The notes: generated by a model from the sequence alone, not told the origin. A stretch of 64,000 bases of DNA from Meghimatium bilineatum (GCA_034231615.1 CM067322.1:58596938-58660937), one strand, 5' to 3'. Numbered from the stretch's first letter, positions 31,786-42,999 are shown. Program-made: numbers and translations.

Positions 31786-32244
31786 GAATTTATTTGTCGG
31801 ATAAATCAATAATGATGTGTGGTAGTTCAGTGCAAGATTTCCATAATGGCCATTTCATGTCCAAATTTATTAAATTTTTCCATTTTTAAATGTCACTCGC
31901 CATGAAATGTATGTTTTTCCATTTTTGTATTTTGTTCAATTTGTAAATGTATTAATTTGTTACATATTTTCTTATTTAAATTTATGAAAATTTGAAAAAT
32001 CTGGTCACATCAGCAAGTATTGTTGTTTGTAAAATTGTTTCTCTCGTAATTGTTGCCAAGATACACTAAGAAACAGAATTAAACTGAATGTCCTAGAGAT
32101 GCAATTAATAGAACATAGAGTTTTCATTTGCATTTCACAGAATTCCAGTTTGTTCATTTTATTATGTTTTCATTAGTTTCTGTACACACTGTAGGAGTTT
32201 GGCCATATGTTATCTGAAATTTGTCCATAAACACATCTAAATAT

Positions 32245-32310
32245 CTGGCAACCTTAATTCAGTGGTTAATTCACTGGCTTTACAGTTAGGTGATCCAGGT
32301 TTTATATTTA
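32245..32310 (+). mobile_element. tRNA-like SINE head
   Basis: TTCAGTGGTTAATTCACTGG followed by GGTGATCCAGGTTTTATATT resembles diverged A and B boxes. Too degenerate for a tRNA gene. Confidence 0.4.
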
Positions 32311-32335
32311 TTATTTTACTTCTTTTGCTTATGCA

Positions 32336-32775
32336 TTCATTCTCAACAGCTGATAACTAGCAGGATGTAGTCCAGAGAATGGAATGTATAGTATCAAGAT
32401 TTATTTTTATTTTCACCTCATTAACATTAGTTTTACTATTTATTAGTTACCAGTGACAATAATATATTATCATAGTTATTATCATTTCTTAGTTTTGTTT
32501 CTGCTGCACTCTCTACCTTGTTGGATATTCTCTGACAGTTTAGTTATTTATACATGTCATAATTTACAACCTCACTGTGATTTCTGCTCCTTTTAATCTG
32601 ACACATCTGTCTTTATTATGGCTTTTGAATTCCTTCAATCTTTGGTATGAAAAAACCACCATCCACTTCCAAATGTTTTTAGTTGCCTCTTACGACATGC
32701 ATTTCATGTCATGTGTTGCTATTCTTTTTCTTATTCCCTTTTTGGCCCACGTCAGCCCACAAGCAAGAATTTGTT
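32336..32775 (+). repeat. SINE-like ~230-bp repeat split by AT-rich insertion
   Basis: The first part is GCATTCATTCTCAACAGC through CAGGATGTAGTCCAGAGAAT. It resumes after about 165 bp with AACCTCACTGTGATTTCTGC, AATCTGACACATCTG and the TTGCCTCTTACGACATGCAT and CTTTTTGGCCC blocks. The interruption has no recognised ends. Confidence 0.55.
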
Positions 32776-33949
32776 ATGGAGTCTGCTAAGAAATACGCAC
32801 GACTAAGAATCTGCAGATGTATCGCTTTGCTGTGAAGTTTGTTCGCTTGCTCTTGACACTCAATCAACATCAGCGTCTGCCTCATGTATAGTGGAACTTA
32901 GTGATAGAGATGAATATTGGGTTGCTACCCTAAGATCATCACAGGTGATAACAAATGGGTATGCCTTTTTAAAATTGAAATTATGTTAAGGGGGCACCTC
33001 TTCAGCACCTTAGAATACGCCCACAATGAATCACAATCTGCATTGGCCAGCAGAAAAAGACTTTTGTATGCTTTTGAAGCATACAAGGGGTGCTGGGGTG
33101 GTTGTATATGTTCCCAAAAAAGCAATTTTTGAAGACAATAGCTAAATTTAAATAAGGTAAGCATGATGCTTTCTTAGATTCACTCTCTGGCACTGTTTAC
33201 TTTGTCCATGAATACTAGGTATAATACCACCAAGTATAAAACGTGGAGCGGAGCACATTCTTCCAGACCAAGCATTTAAGCAATTGCTATTCCACCATAC
33301 ACAGGAGATTTCTGCAATTGTACTTCACAAATGAGGCAGAACAATAGCAATAACTATAACAGGAGAATAAACATTTTTCAAGGTTTTTTTCAATTTTTCA
33401 ATGCAACAAACACCACTGTACATTTACAAAACAATGACAGATACTGAAACTTAGTACAGTCAGTTTGCTGTGAAAGACAGTTGCAGATAATAAATAATAA
33501 ATCACATCACAATAAGTGGCTTCCTCCACATAGAATGTCAACTGTAAAGAATCTTCACTTTGTTCTGTCTCCTGCCATGGTGGTATCTTCAAATCTGACA
33601 GATTGTTATTCGTCACACTTTTTATGTTTCCTTCCTTCTTCTGACATCATATGTTTTCATCTTAACTGCTTAATCTCTACCATTTTGTTTTAGTTTTCAT
33701 CAGTGTATCAAGTCTCATTACCTGTCCAAAATATTTTTGTTTACCGAAATTGTTCATCTCTGCGGCTTCAGTGAACATAACATAACATCAGCAAATTGAA
33801 CAGAAATGAACAAGTCAAAATATTTGCAGCATCATCTCCTCTTTGCAGCTTAGGAACTGCTCCATGATCTGGTGAATGGTCATATAGATGCAAACAAATA
33901 AACTATTAAAATAATAACATATGTATAAGATATTGCAATATTCAAGTGC

Positions 33950-34290
33950 CTATTCATCATCAAGTGCTGTCTCCGCAATGAAGATTGGCTTCAACAGATC
34001 TCCACATCCCCTGTCTCTTGTTTTGGTGGTGCACTCTGCTAGACTGTAACCTGTCCATTGTGTGATGTTACTCTCCCACTTGTATCTCTGCCTACCTCTT
34101 GCTCGCTTCCCTTTGACTTTACCCTCAAGTAAGGTCTTCAATAAGGTGTCATGTTTTTTATTGTGTCCAAAATATTTTATTTACCTGATATTTATTTCTC
34201 TTAGTAATTCTTTCTTCATATTAAGTGTTTTTAGCACCTCTTTATTTTCTTCTCTTTCCATGATGTTCTCCCTATTCTATATATCCACAT
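33950..34290 (-). mobile_element. LINE 3' fragment, minus strand
   Basis: Frame: MKTLLEGKVKGKRARGRQRY, KWESNITQWTGYSLAECTTK, then DRGCGDLLKPIFIAETALDD. The closest relative is the + strand fragment at 1.5-1.9 kb. The RT tail is intact for 63 codons, then upstream frames are broken. Confidence 0.75.
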
Positions 34291-34319
34291 AATATTACTG
34301 TCACTAAAACGCTAATAAA

Positions 34320-34560
34320 TGAGTAATCTTGTGAAAAGAGGAGAACAGCTCAACAGCGGACAGTATCTAGAAAGTCACAGATAGACCAAAAACCATATAC
34401 ATTGGTCATTCCATGCCCAGACTGTCCAAGGATATTTTCGGCTCGAATAGGGCTTATTAGCCATCTATGAACTCATAGACAAGGACATATCTCCAACTGA
34501 ATTTCAAAAGTGAATGCAATGAATGGTCATCACTTTTGATGAACGAACAACAACAATAAA
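34320..34560 (+). mobile_element. LINE 3' end with C2H2 zinc-finger remnant
   Basis: The + strand reads PCPDCPRIFSARIGLISHL, stop, TH. This is a C-x2-C-x12-H-x3-H finger with one premature stop, of the kind that closes the ORF of some LINE families (CP.C.R.F.ARIGLISH). The upstream RT is missing. Confidence 0.6.
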
Positions 34561-34599
34561 TAAGTACAAATAATCAATGTAATAAACATAAATCTAAAT

Positions 34600-34715
34600 A
34601 AATATAAAGCTTGCATGGTTTGGACATATATTCTGACATGATTCCTTGTAAAGAACAATAATACATGGAACAGTCGAACGTGGAAGAAACAGGAGGAAAA
34701 ACAGTCGTTAATGCT
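34600..34715 (+). mobile_element. LINE 3' fragment (short)
   Basis: Related to the 43.0-43.4 kb fragment: AGCTTGCATGGTTTGGACAT, TGACATGATTCCTTGTAAAG and GAACAGTCGAACGTGGAAGA correspond to the LAWFGH..HDSL..GTVE motifs. Confidence 0.55.
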
Positions 34716-34899
34716 GATTCAATGCAAATATTTTGTCACCCAGGCCCGGTCTAACACATTCCCTAAAGCCACCTTCACCATTTAGGACAGCTTCACATGT
34801 GTCCTGCAATGTCCACTATGTCATCATCTGCAAGTGTTGAGTCATGACTTATATAGGTGAAACTGGAAGGAGGCTCGCAGACTAATTCTGTGAACATCT

Positions 34900-35410
34900 G
34901 TATAGCATAAAAAACCATTTGGGTTATCCTGTATTTGTCCACTTCAATGGCACGGGCCATTGGAGCCCCCAGGACATTCATGTTATGGCCATTAAGTCGC
35001 GCTTCTCTGACGACCTGACCCATCTTGCGCTTGAGAACCAATATAGCACTCTTAAACCCGACGGCATCAATGAGCACCTATCTCATGTATGATTCTAGTT
35101 GTTCCATAGTTTCTGTTTGTTCCATGTCACATGTATGTAGTCATTTTTTAATATACCTTGTCAGGTGTCATTTCACCTATTCCGGTTAATCTACATTACA
35201 CATGCCAATGTGAACGTCCATAATCTTTACTGTACGTTTTCTGTTCTGTTTTAATTTTTGTCTTGATAAAGGCCTTTTGGTCAAAACATCGATTTGTGTG
35301 GGGCTTTTAGTGATTAACAAAACTTCATTGCCCCATTCCAGTAAGTACATATTATCAAATATTTTGACTTTTTCAATTTGCTGTCGTTGTGTTGCTGACA
35401 AAAAAATCAA
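34900..35410 (+). mobile_element. Penelope-like element relic: GIY-YIG end and 3' UTR
   Basis: The + strand reads VHFNGTGHWSPQDIHVMAIK, then LTHLALENQYSTLKPDGIN. It aligns with NHFNGDGHRGVLDIQVTAIR and SRYALENRLIFELGTIKPLG of the 40.15-42.5 kb element. The 3' UTR holds CTTGATAAAGGCCTTTTGGT, the counterpart of the other element's CTTGATAAAGGCCTATTAGT. Only the nuclease C-terminus and tail survive. Confidence 0.65.
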
Positions 35411-35424
35411 GAACTAAACAAGTC

Positions 35425-35477
35425 TAGATTTGTTCTCATTTGTCTAGATTTGTTCTCATTTGTCTAGATTTGTTCAT
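35425..35477. repeat. 20-bp direct repeat, about 2.7 copies
   Basis: TCTAGATTTGTTCTCATTTG is repeated in tandem. Its last, partial unit supplies the left target-site duplication of the LINE insertion that follows. Confidence 0.75.
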
Positions 35478-36220
35478 TTCTTCTTCTTTCATTCACTTGA
35501 AACATGTCTATATCTGTAATTCTGTCTCCTTAATAAAACTCAGTCTTTTGTAGTTCATACAGTGTCCCATAGAGCTTTGATTCCAGTGTTGTTTCCTCTG
35601 GCCAATATGTCTGCCTCAGCGTTTCATGTTCAGAACACTCTTGAAGTATATGTTTGGCACTCTGTACTGCCTGTAAACATGGCCGTGTTGCCAACCTTGA
35701 ACTTTGTATACATGTGACTGCGGAGTCTGTTGTGTCCTGTTCTGAGACGTAGAATTATAACTTGTTCTGATCTGTTCATAATGTGATAATCATCTTGCGT
35801 TGGTGTTTGTGGCTTTCTTATTGACTTTATCATCTGTTTTTTTCTGATGGTAGGTGATTGGTATATCTGGTTGTCTTCGGAAGCACCTTCCTTAGCCAGT
35901 TGGTCTGCTTTTTCATTTCCTGGTATTCCACAGTGAGAGGGTATCCACTGCATGGTTACCCTATACTGGTAAGACAATTCGCTAAGTAGTTTTTTCAAGT
36001 CTGTTAGTTTTCCAGACTGGAGAGCTTGAAGCACTGACCTGCATCTGTCAGGAATACCACAGGCTGTAGGTCAGAGTTGGAGTTCAGCAGTTTTTTAGCT
36101 GCCACACTAATTGCCTGGATTTCTGCATCATAATTATTGCAGAATTTTCCTGTCTGTGTTCTGATTGTATCTCTAGGCTTGTGTGGATATTCTATATATA
36201 CACCTGCACCTCCATTCCTC
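35478..36220 (-). mobile_element. RNase H LINE insertion with 12-bp target duplication
   Basis: Bounded by AGATTTGTTCAT on both sides (35466-35477 and 36221-36232). The minus strand encodes the RNase H end (MQWIPSHCGIPGNEKADQLA) and then the tail MIKSIRKPQTPTQDDYHIMN and VIILRLRTGHNRLRSHMYTK. It ends in a GAA-rich 3' terminus. The frame breaks after NTAMF because bases are missing from the CTCG motif. The 5' end is truncated inside RNase H, near the GAGVYIE strand. Confidence 0.85.
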
Positions 36221-36414
36221 AGATTTGTTCATGTATCTGATCTGCATTGCCGAAGATAGAAATTGATGGAGGACTGTGTTGATGCATCCAAAGTGAAACT
36301 TCAACTATCCTGATTGGATATGGGTTTATAGATAGAAATTTAAACGATAAAGGAAAAGAGCAGGGGCATTTTTAAACCCCCTCCATAAACCTCTCCAAGT
36401 TATGTGCAAGTTGT

Positions 36415-36695
36415 CCAGATTCTTACACTATCATATTCAATAAGTCTTTGATATCCATTGTCCATCATAGTCTTGATCTGCCTCTTGTTCTCTTTCCTGG
36501 AATCTTTCCCTCTATGATTAATCTTTTTTTAACGCATTGTCCTTTTATATGTCCAAAAGTCTTGCACTTTTTGATAGTTCTGAGTGACCCCATCTTCAAA
36601 CATGGCTTTCTAGATAGACAAGGATATGACACTGAATTTGTGACATCATGAAACATGTACCTGGTCATATAGATAAACACTAGTTGAAGTTATAT
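36415..36695 (-). mobile_element. LINE 3' fragment
   Basis: The minus strand reads KCKTFGHIKGQCVKKRLIIE then GKIPGKRTRGRSRL. It is related to the + strand fragment at 52.2-52.4 kb (YFGHIKHHDRIEKTIIER, GKRTRDRPRRRW). Frames before and after are broken. Confidence 0.65.
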
Positions 36696-36899
36696 TACAT
36701 TCCTATGAGATTTATTTAAATTTGTGTTATACTGGTACAAATTGTGTGAAGAACTACATTTATTATTGTTATAATACTAATACTGAAATGCTGGAAATAA
36801 CACATTTTAAAATTATATTATAACTATGGCTAGTGTTGTACAAAGGGGGAACAGAGATTGGAATACAAATAAAGAAAAAAATGTCAAAAATAGTACTCA

Positions 36900-37395
36900 C
36901 CTATTTACGAGTATGTGTTTGTAGTTTTCCTACTGTTCCTTCATTTATGTTCTGTTTTCATGTGTTATTTGTGTCTTTCTTCCATAATTGCTGAGCAGAA
37001 TGTTAGCCATTGTTGGTATAACAACTTTATGAAAATCATAAACCCTTGTACTGCACATAAAACATATGATATCACCATAATCTATCTTCTTGGTTCATCT
37101 TGATGTTAACACATTTGTTCAAAACTTCCTTCTGATTTTGAGCTTGAAGATAGATCTTGTTTTATCTTGTCTTATCCTATCCATGTGTGCCTCTAGGTGT
37201 CATTCTGATAAGGTGGCAGAACCATTTAATCTTTTGGGTGTCTATGTATTCTGTGCACGATATTGTTTTCACCAGATTTCTTATAGTGTCATTGTTTATT
37301 CTATTTCTTTTGGTTACCCCCAGTGCTGTTTTCAGGCACTTTATTTCACATACAGTGAGTTTTTATTCTAGTTTCTCTGTCAGGATCCAGGTCTG
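36900..37395 (-). mobile_element. LINE RT C-terminal region
   Basis: The minus strand reads EIKCLKTALGVTKRNRINND, TIRNLVKTISCTEYIDTQKI and KWFCHLIRMTPRG. This is the EMKCLRR..GV..RDRIRN thumb motif and the WF.H..RM tail of non-LTR RTs. The rest is decayed. Confidence 0.65.
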
Positions 37396-37524
37396 GCATT
37401 GGTAGCATAGTGTTAGCATGAACACTATGTTTAAAAATGTTCTTTTGAAGATATATACCTACAGTTATTTTATGTACAGGAGATATCAACTTTACAAATA
37501 TTATATTGTCTGCGTTCGATTTGC

Positions 37525-37755
37525 AGATCTAGAGAACAGAAAGCATTGTGTCATGGTTTACAACTTGATTGCAATATCTACACCTTTTGTCTTGAACATA
37601 TCTGACTTCAGCATGACTTCTGAATCACTTTGACCCTATATGGGATGAGACAATTAACTCCACCCCAAACACCTTCTTAGTTTGTCTCTTAGGTGTGCTT
37701 GGCAGGTAACAGTGTTGCTATTCTTTACTCCCTTTTTTGGCATGGCAACACAGGT
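37525..37755 (+). repeat. SINE-like ~230-bp repeat (inverse orientation)
   Basis: GAACAGAAAGCATTGTGTCA, GGTTTACAACTTGATTGCAA, CATATCTGACTTCAGCATGA, TATATGGGATGAGACAATTA and CTTTACTCCCTTTTTTGGC. Near full length without the GAA end. Confidence 0.65.
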
Positions 37756-37794
37756 ACCAATATATATATAAAAATAACTTTGAACAATCATTCT

Positions 37795-38285
37795 TCAAAG
37801 TTGGAAGAAGTAAGTCGGAAATATGGCATGGAAATTAGCATTGATAAAAGCAAAAATTGTGGTGACTAGTGAAACTAAGCAAGATCCCACGAATATCTGG
37901 TTAAATGGTCACAAACTTGAAGAAAAAAACAGTGCTACAGACATTTGTGGAGAATTACCTATATAAAACACAAGACAAATATATTTGTCCAACAGCAAAT
38001 AAACAAACTTGCAGGTTATCAAAAATGACTTTTGGTATTGGTGAAACAGCATAAATTTGTTTGGTTTGGACAAGTAACAAGACACAACTCGCTTTCTAAA
38101 ATTATTTTGCAAGCAACACTGGAGAATGGAAGAAGGAGAGTGGAACAAAGAAAAACCTGGACTGATAACATCAAGGAGTGGTCTGGGCATGTGTTTTTCT
38201 ACACTTCTCGAAATGGCTGAGTATAGAGTTGTTGGAGAACTTCTTTTTTGCTAATGTACCCAATGTGGTACTCCTACAACTCTGA
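37795..38285 (+). mobile_element. LINE RT 3' half, decayed
   Basis: The + strand reads LEEVSRKYGMEISIDKSKI, TSETKQDPTNIWLNGHKLE, then FVWFGQVTRHNSLSKIILQA and QRKTWTDNIKEWSG. This covers the segment after the RT catalytic box through the C-terminal tail, with several frame breaks. The 3' end (ATGTGGTACTCCTAC) is shared with the 43.0-43.4 kb copy. Confidence 0.7.
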
Positions 38286-38309
38286 TTGGTTATGGATCTT
38301 ATTATTATT

Positions 38310-39560
38310 TACCATCCATGCTTCTCATCCATAATGAAGAATTGGTTCAAAATAACACCCTAGTATTCCAATGTGTTTATGGTATGCATTGATACTACTA
38401 CAGTATAGGATATTTCTCAACTTTTGAAATGCGTACTTGGCCTATGTTAACCTGCTCTTATCTCATTGGAGCACCGGCCATCTAATGTTAAAATGGTGCC
38501 AAGATACTTGACTTTATCCACGTGAATTAATTTGCATCATTGATAGTAATACTGCATCTTGGCTGTGTCTATTTCTTTGAAATAGCTATTACTTCTGTTT
38601 TCTTCTTGTTTAGACTGAGACCTTTGTTTTCACTTGTACTACCATGTCTAACAGGGCTTGAAATTCTTGATCGCTACCTGCAATCATTACTGTATCACCA
38701 GCATATCTCAGATGATTCAGATTGTAACCTCCAACTGCTATTTCTGGCATGCTTTCTATATTTCGCATAATACAGGGAGAAAAGATCTGGTGACATTACA
38801 CATCTTTGTCTGGTGCCCATTTATATCTTTTAGCTTTCTCAGACAGTACTATCAACTCTCATCACAGCTGTTTGTTTCCAATACATATTTCTTACTATCT
38901 TTAGATCTTTCCCACCAAAATTGAGTTTTTTTCTAACATTTTTATCATTTCTGAATTTGTCATATGCTTTACTTTAATCTATGAAGCTCAAATACAGGTT
39001 ATTTTGTACTTCTATATCTTTCTAAAACGATGTTTATATTATATATAGGGTATTTCTTGTGCCTTTTCCTTCCATAAATTCACATTGCTCTTCTGAAATT
39101 TCTGATTTTACTTTTCCTCTTATTTGTCTCATACTTCATCGACATGAAGTTGGATCTTGGTCATCTTGCTCATAAAACTGATTGTTCTGTTATCTTCACA
39201 TTCCACTGCACCAGGTTTCTTCGGTAAGGCAGTGAAGATTTATTGCAATAAATCACATGGAATATTGTAACTGCTGTAGATATCCTTTAACATTTTAGCG
39301 ATTATTTTTATACCATATTCCTCCAGTACTTCTAATTCTTCCTTATTAATATTATGCGGTCCAGAAGATTTATTGTATTTAAAGTGTTGTATAGTTTTTT
39401 TTCACCTGTGCAGTTAATATAGGGGGACCTTCATTGTTGTACTGTATGTCTCTTTCATTTCTTCTTTCTATGTAAAGTTCCCATCTGTGCATGATTTCAT
39501 TTTCTCCCATTAGCATATGCCTCTGCTTTGATTTCAGGCACCCAGTCTTGTAAACTTGTC
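38310..39560 (-). mobile_element. LINE reverse transcriptase relic covering the palm
   Basis: The minus strand carries IFTALPKKPGAVECEDNRTI, KAYDKFRNDKNVRK and NHLRYAGDTVMIAGSDQEFQ. These are the fingers motif, the motif A neighbourhood and the catalytic box with YAGD in place of YADD. They are separated by frameshifts and stops. The loss of one catalytic aspartate context and the broken frame mark it as dead. Confidence 0.75.
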
Positions 39561-39599
39561 TTCTACCTGTTAATTCATTTTTGTTTGTTTAGGGAATGT

Positions 39600-40140
39600 G
39601 TATCCCTTGTACTTTCATGATAATATGTTCATATATTGCATTTAACCATTCCTCCTTAGCCTTGTTGCATTTATGGGTGCAATACAGGGAAACGTACCTA
39701 CATTTTAACGCAATAAATCATTTAATGAAATGATATATAGATATGGACATACCGTATTTTACAGTCGCTAGATGCATTAATCTGTGCACCCAGAGGCCTC
39801 CTCCATCACCCTGGGATGGCCATTGGGGGGGGGGAGCTCTTAGTGAATAGCGCTGAGGAGATTGATGCACCTGGAAGCAATCCTAGCGACTTTATAATCT
39901 CTGATTAAATTAACCATTTTGATAACAAGGTTTTATATTAACCATTTTAATAACAAGGATTGATAAAAAGTTGGATTGTAGGTACCTCTCCTCATATTGA
40001 ACCCATTTGTTTAATTTCATTATTTATCTTGTATTCTGTATGTTAGTTTTCAGCTGTCTTCTATTTTGAGGGGCATTTTGATGCCCGGTGCGACCGCAAC
40101 CCCCTCGGCACGCCCATCACTCAAGTGGAAGACAGGTAAT
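39600..40140. other. Unclassified sequence
   Basis: AT-rich with one G9 run (TTGGGGGGGGGGAGC) and a local repeat of TTATATTAACCATTTTaATAACAAGG. No gene or element ends recognised. Confidence 0.3.
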
Positions 40141-40149
40141 GAAGTCCTA

Positions 40150-42480
40150 CTGAATGAGACTAACACACTATACACTATAACTAGCGGATGTTTGCATGAA
40201 TAAAAATAGTACATAAAACAAAACACAGAATATAATCATACAAATGACAATACACAGGACAAAGTCGACGTTTCGGACTAATAGGCCTTTATCAAGATAC
40301 GGACATAACATACAAACATTTAAAAAACCACAAGTAGAAATGAATGCGCATCCGAGTGAAATATGGTAATTAGATACCGGAAGGATACGAACAGGAAGTA
40401 CACAAAGACGATAATACAGGTGGAACGAGAGGAACAAACGATGACGTAAATGGCGGCACAAAATGAATAAAAACAACAAAGACCAATACCACCGATAACT
40501 AAGCGAAAGAGTGGTCGGAATTGAGTCCAAGTGGCTTGATGGTACCCAACTCGAAAATGAGACGATTTTCTAGGGCGTACCTAGATCTATCATCGGTGGT
40601 GCAGGATCTGATGGCAGTGACCTGAATGTCAAGGACACCACGGTGGCCATCGCCGTTGAAGTGATTAGCCACAGGAGTGGGTGGTCTGTGTTTGATAGCA
40701 TGCAGGTGGTTACAGAAGCGGTCGCTCAGTCTAAGGCCAGTCTCACCGATATATTGCTTACCACAGCGTTTACGTATGATCACGTAAATAACATTACGGG
40801 ATTCACATGTAAAGGCCTCATCGATGGAGAAACTGGTCTTGGGAAAAGAAATGGAGCGCATCTGAACCACATAAGGACATGTGTAGCAACAAACGGTACC
40901 AAAATGGTCAGGTGCAGAGGACCTGAGGTGGCTGTGGACCAAGATGTCCTTCAGATTTTTGTCACGCCTATAGGCCACCAGAGGTAATTTGTGGAAAGCG
41001 TCACGGGTGTCAGAATCAGACTGGAGAAGGGAATAATATTTAAGCAGGATGCGATGGACAGTCGAGTTATGGGGATGGAAGGTAAGAACCAGTTTAACCC
41101 TATCAGAGGAGGAGGAAGAACCCTGGTAATTATTCAAGGTATCAAGGCGAGATAGCTGGCGTACACGGAGCCAAGCCAATGAAAGAATGATGCCAGGGAA
41201 GGAGCGTCTACGGAAGAACTCAATCATCTCAGAGGATTTGTCGAGAAAATCGTCGTCATCGCTACATAAGCGACGAAGGCGAAGAAGCTGTAAGGTAGAG
41301 AGTTGCGACAGGCGGGAGGATGAGAAGAAGTGTAGAGCAGAAAGCCATGTGCATCAGTGTGTTTGTAGTAGACTGATGTGCTGAGGTATGGGGGATGAAT
41401 AGTGACAATGATGTCCAGGAAATGGACAGAGGTGGTGGAAATGGTAAATGTGAATTTAATAGCGGGGTTGAAATTATTGATGAAGTTAATGAAGCGAGAC
41501 AGTTCTGCTTCTGTCATGTCAGTAATACCTATCCCATCATCAATGTATCTGTGGAAAAGAGATGGGAATGGTGCCATCGTAGGTAGACCAAACTAGATGT
41601 TCAAGATGTATCATGAATAGACAGGCATAACTAGGTCCCATCGTAGTGCCCATGACCATACCACTGATCTGATCGAAAAAATGTCCATCGAATTCAAAAG
41701 AGTTGAGTGTGAGCACCAGTTCAGCAAGACGGATAAGGGTGTGAGTAGATACAGAAGGATGCGGACTCTTGTCCAGAAAGAACTGCAACGCCCTAAGACC
41801 ATCGGCATGTGGTATAGACGTGTACAGAGAGCAAACATCAAGCAAGTACAGACGGTAGGTACGATCAGAAGACAAATGCACAGAAGAAAAAAATGGTGAG
41901 GGCATACTTGGTGTCTTTCAAGAATGAAGGCAGTGCCTCGACTAAGGGCTGCAAAATACTGTCGAGGAAGTCAGAGATGTGCTCTGTAGGACAAGAGCAA
42001 GCTGAGACAATAGGTCTGCCGGGATTCAATTCTTTGTGTATTTTGGGCAGCATATAGAAGACAGGTCTGCCTAAACAGCTTTTATCGATGCAAAGAGTGG
42101 TGGGAAGGTGGTTGTCCTGGATGAGGGTGTTCACAGTGTTGTTGACCACCTTGTAGTTAGATACCGTCGAGTCTGATGTGCGAGCAGTGTAGAAAGAGGG
42201 GTTAGAGAGTTGTTGGTGGCCCTCCTGGAGGTAAAGGTCCTTACGCCACACAATAACGGCCCCACCCTTATCTGCTGGTTTGATGACAATATCATCCCGG
42301 CGGCGAAGATTCGCCAAGACGCGAGATTCGTCAGGGGTGATGTTGGAGCGTTTGATGCGGCTGTGATGAAGTAATTGGATGTCATGGGGGGTGTTCTTGA
42401 TATAAAGAATTGAACCAGTCCGTTCAACGGCACCAAATCGCCTAGCAACTATTGAACACGCGTTCTTCCGTACTTGACTA
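40150..42480 (-). mobile_element. Penelope-like element with RT and GIY-YIG nuclease, frameshifted
   Basis: Reading on the minus strand from 42.5 kb, the frame segments are 42497-41865 (RRDDIVIKPADKGGAVIVW; MLPKIHKELNPGRPIVSACS), 41905-41540 (LLDVCSLYTSIPHADGL; ISGMVMGTTMGPSYACLFM), 41577-41224 (FHRYIDDGIGITD; NPAIKFTFTI) and 41227-40499. The last has a cysteine-rich linker, then IYVIIRKRCGKQYIGETGLR with a downstream catalytic-type Glu in YALENRLIF. RT fingers, motif A, motif B and the YIDD box are in the right order, followed by the GIY-YIG endonuclease typical of Penelope elements. Three frame breaks (a T run near 41887, one near 41565 and one near 41290) disable it. The N-terminus is truncated within a palindrome, and about 350 bp of 3' UTR follow. 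Confidence 0.9.
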
Positions 42481-42540
42481 AGAACACGCGTGTTCAATAG
42501 TTGCTAGGCGATTTGGTGCAGTTGAACGGATTGGTTCAAT
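42409..42540. repeat. 59-bp palindrome at the 5' side of the Penelope element
   Basis: Left arm 42409-42467 and right arm 42480-42540 are inverted copies (core CACCAAATCGCCTAGCAACT) with two mismatches and a 2-bp indel around a 12-bp spacer. The left arm is the start of the element's readable frame. Confidence 0.85.
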
Positions 42541-42986
42541 GCCCGTTAGTCTCAAAAAATTTTTTAAATAGTCCTCTGGCTTCCTACTTAAATTTACTTG
42601 TATAAACAATTATTCGAAGCACAAATTGTATTGTCTATATATGTTATCCATGTTTACATGAAGACCTATCGGCCCTTGTATAACTAAATACGGATATTAT
42701 GTTATATGTTTGTTGTTACTGAGGATATTTCAAAACCTGTACGGGATGGTTGTTGTAATAGTCCTTGTTTCGATCGGTTCGCTCTGGTGACTTTGTGTGC
42801 ACGGTTTGAATGGCTTGATGAAATCGCATCTTTTTTTGGAGATGCGGTTAGTCAAAAGTACGGAAGAACGCGTGTTCAATAGTTGCTAGGCGATTTGGTG
42901 CCGTTGAACGGACTGGTTGAATTCCCGTTAGTCTCAAGAATTTTTAAAAGTAGTCCTCTGGCTTCCTATTTGAATTTACTTATATA
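42482..42986. repeat. Direct repeat pair (about 120 bp, 383 bp apart)
   Basis: The right palindrome arm plus downstream sequence (CCCGTTAGTCTCAA, TAGTCCTCTGGCTTCCTA, AATTTACTTgTATA) recurs at 42865-42986. This arrangement resembles the pseudo-LTRs of Penelope-like elements. Confidence 0.75.
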
Positions 42987-42999
42987 GGCCTGAGAAGAT

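Noticed and set aside
40168-40530. 120-codon hydrophobic minus-strand frame downstream of the Penelope nuclease
   Set aside because: Lies in the 3' UTR position after the nuclease stop. Composition-driven hydrophobic frame without family similarity.
40643-40987. 114-codon + strand frame
   Set aside because: Antisense shadow of the Penelope GIY-YIG region. No motif of its own.
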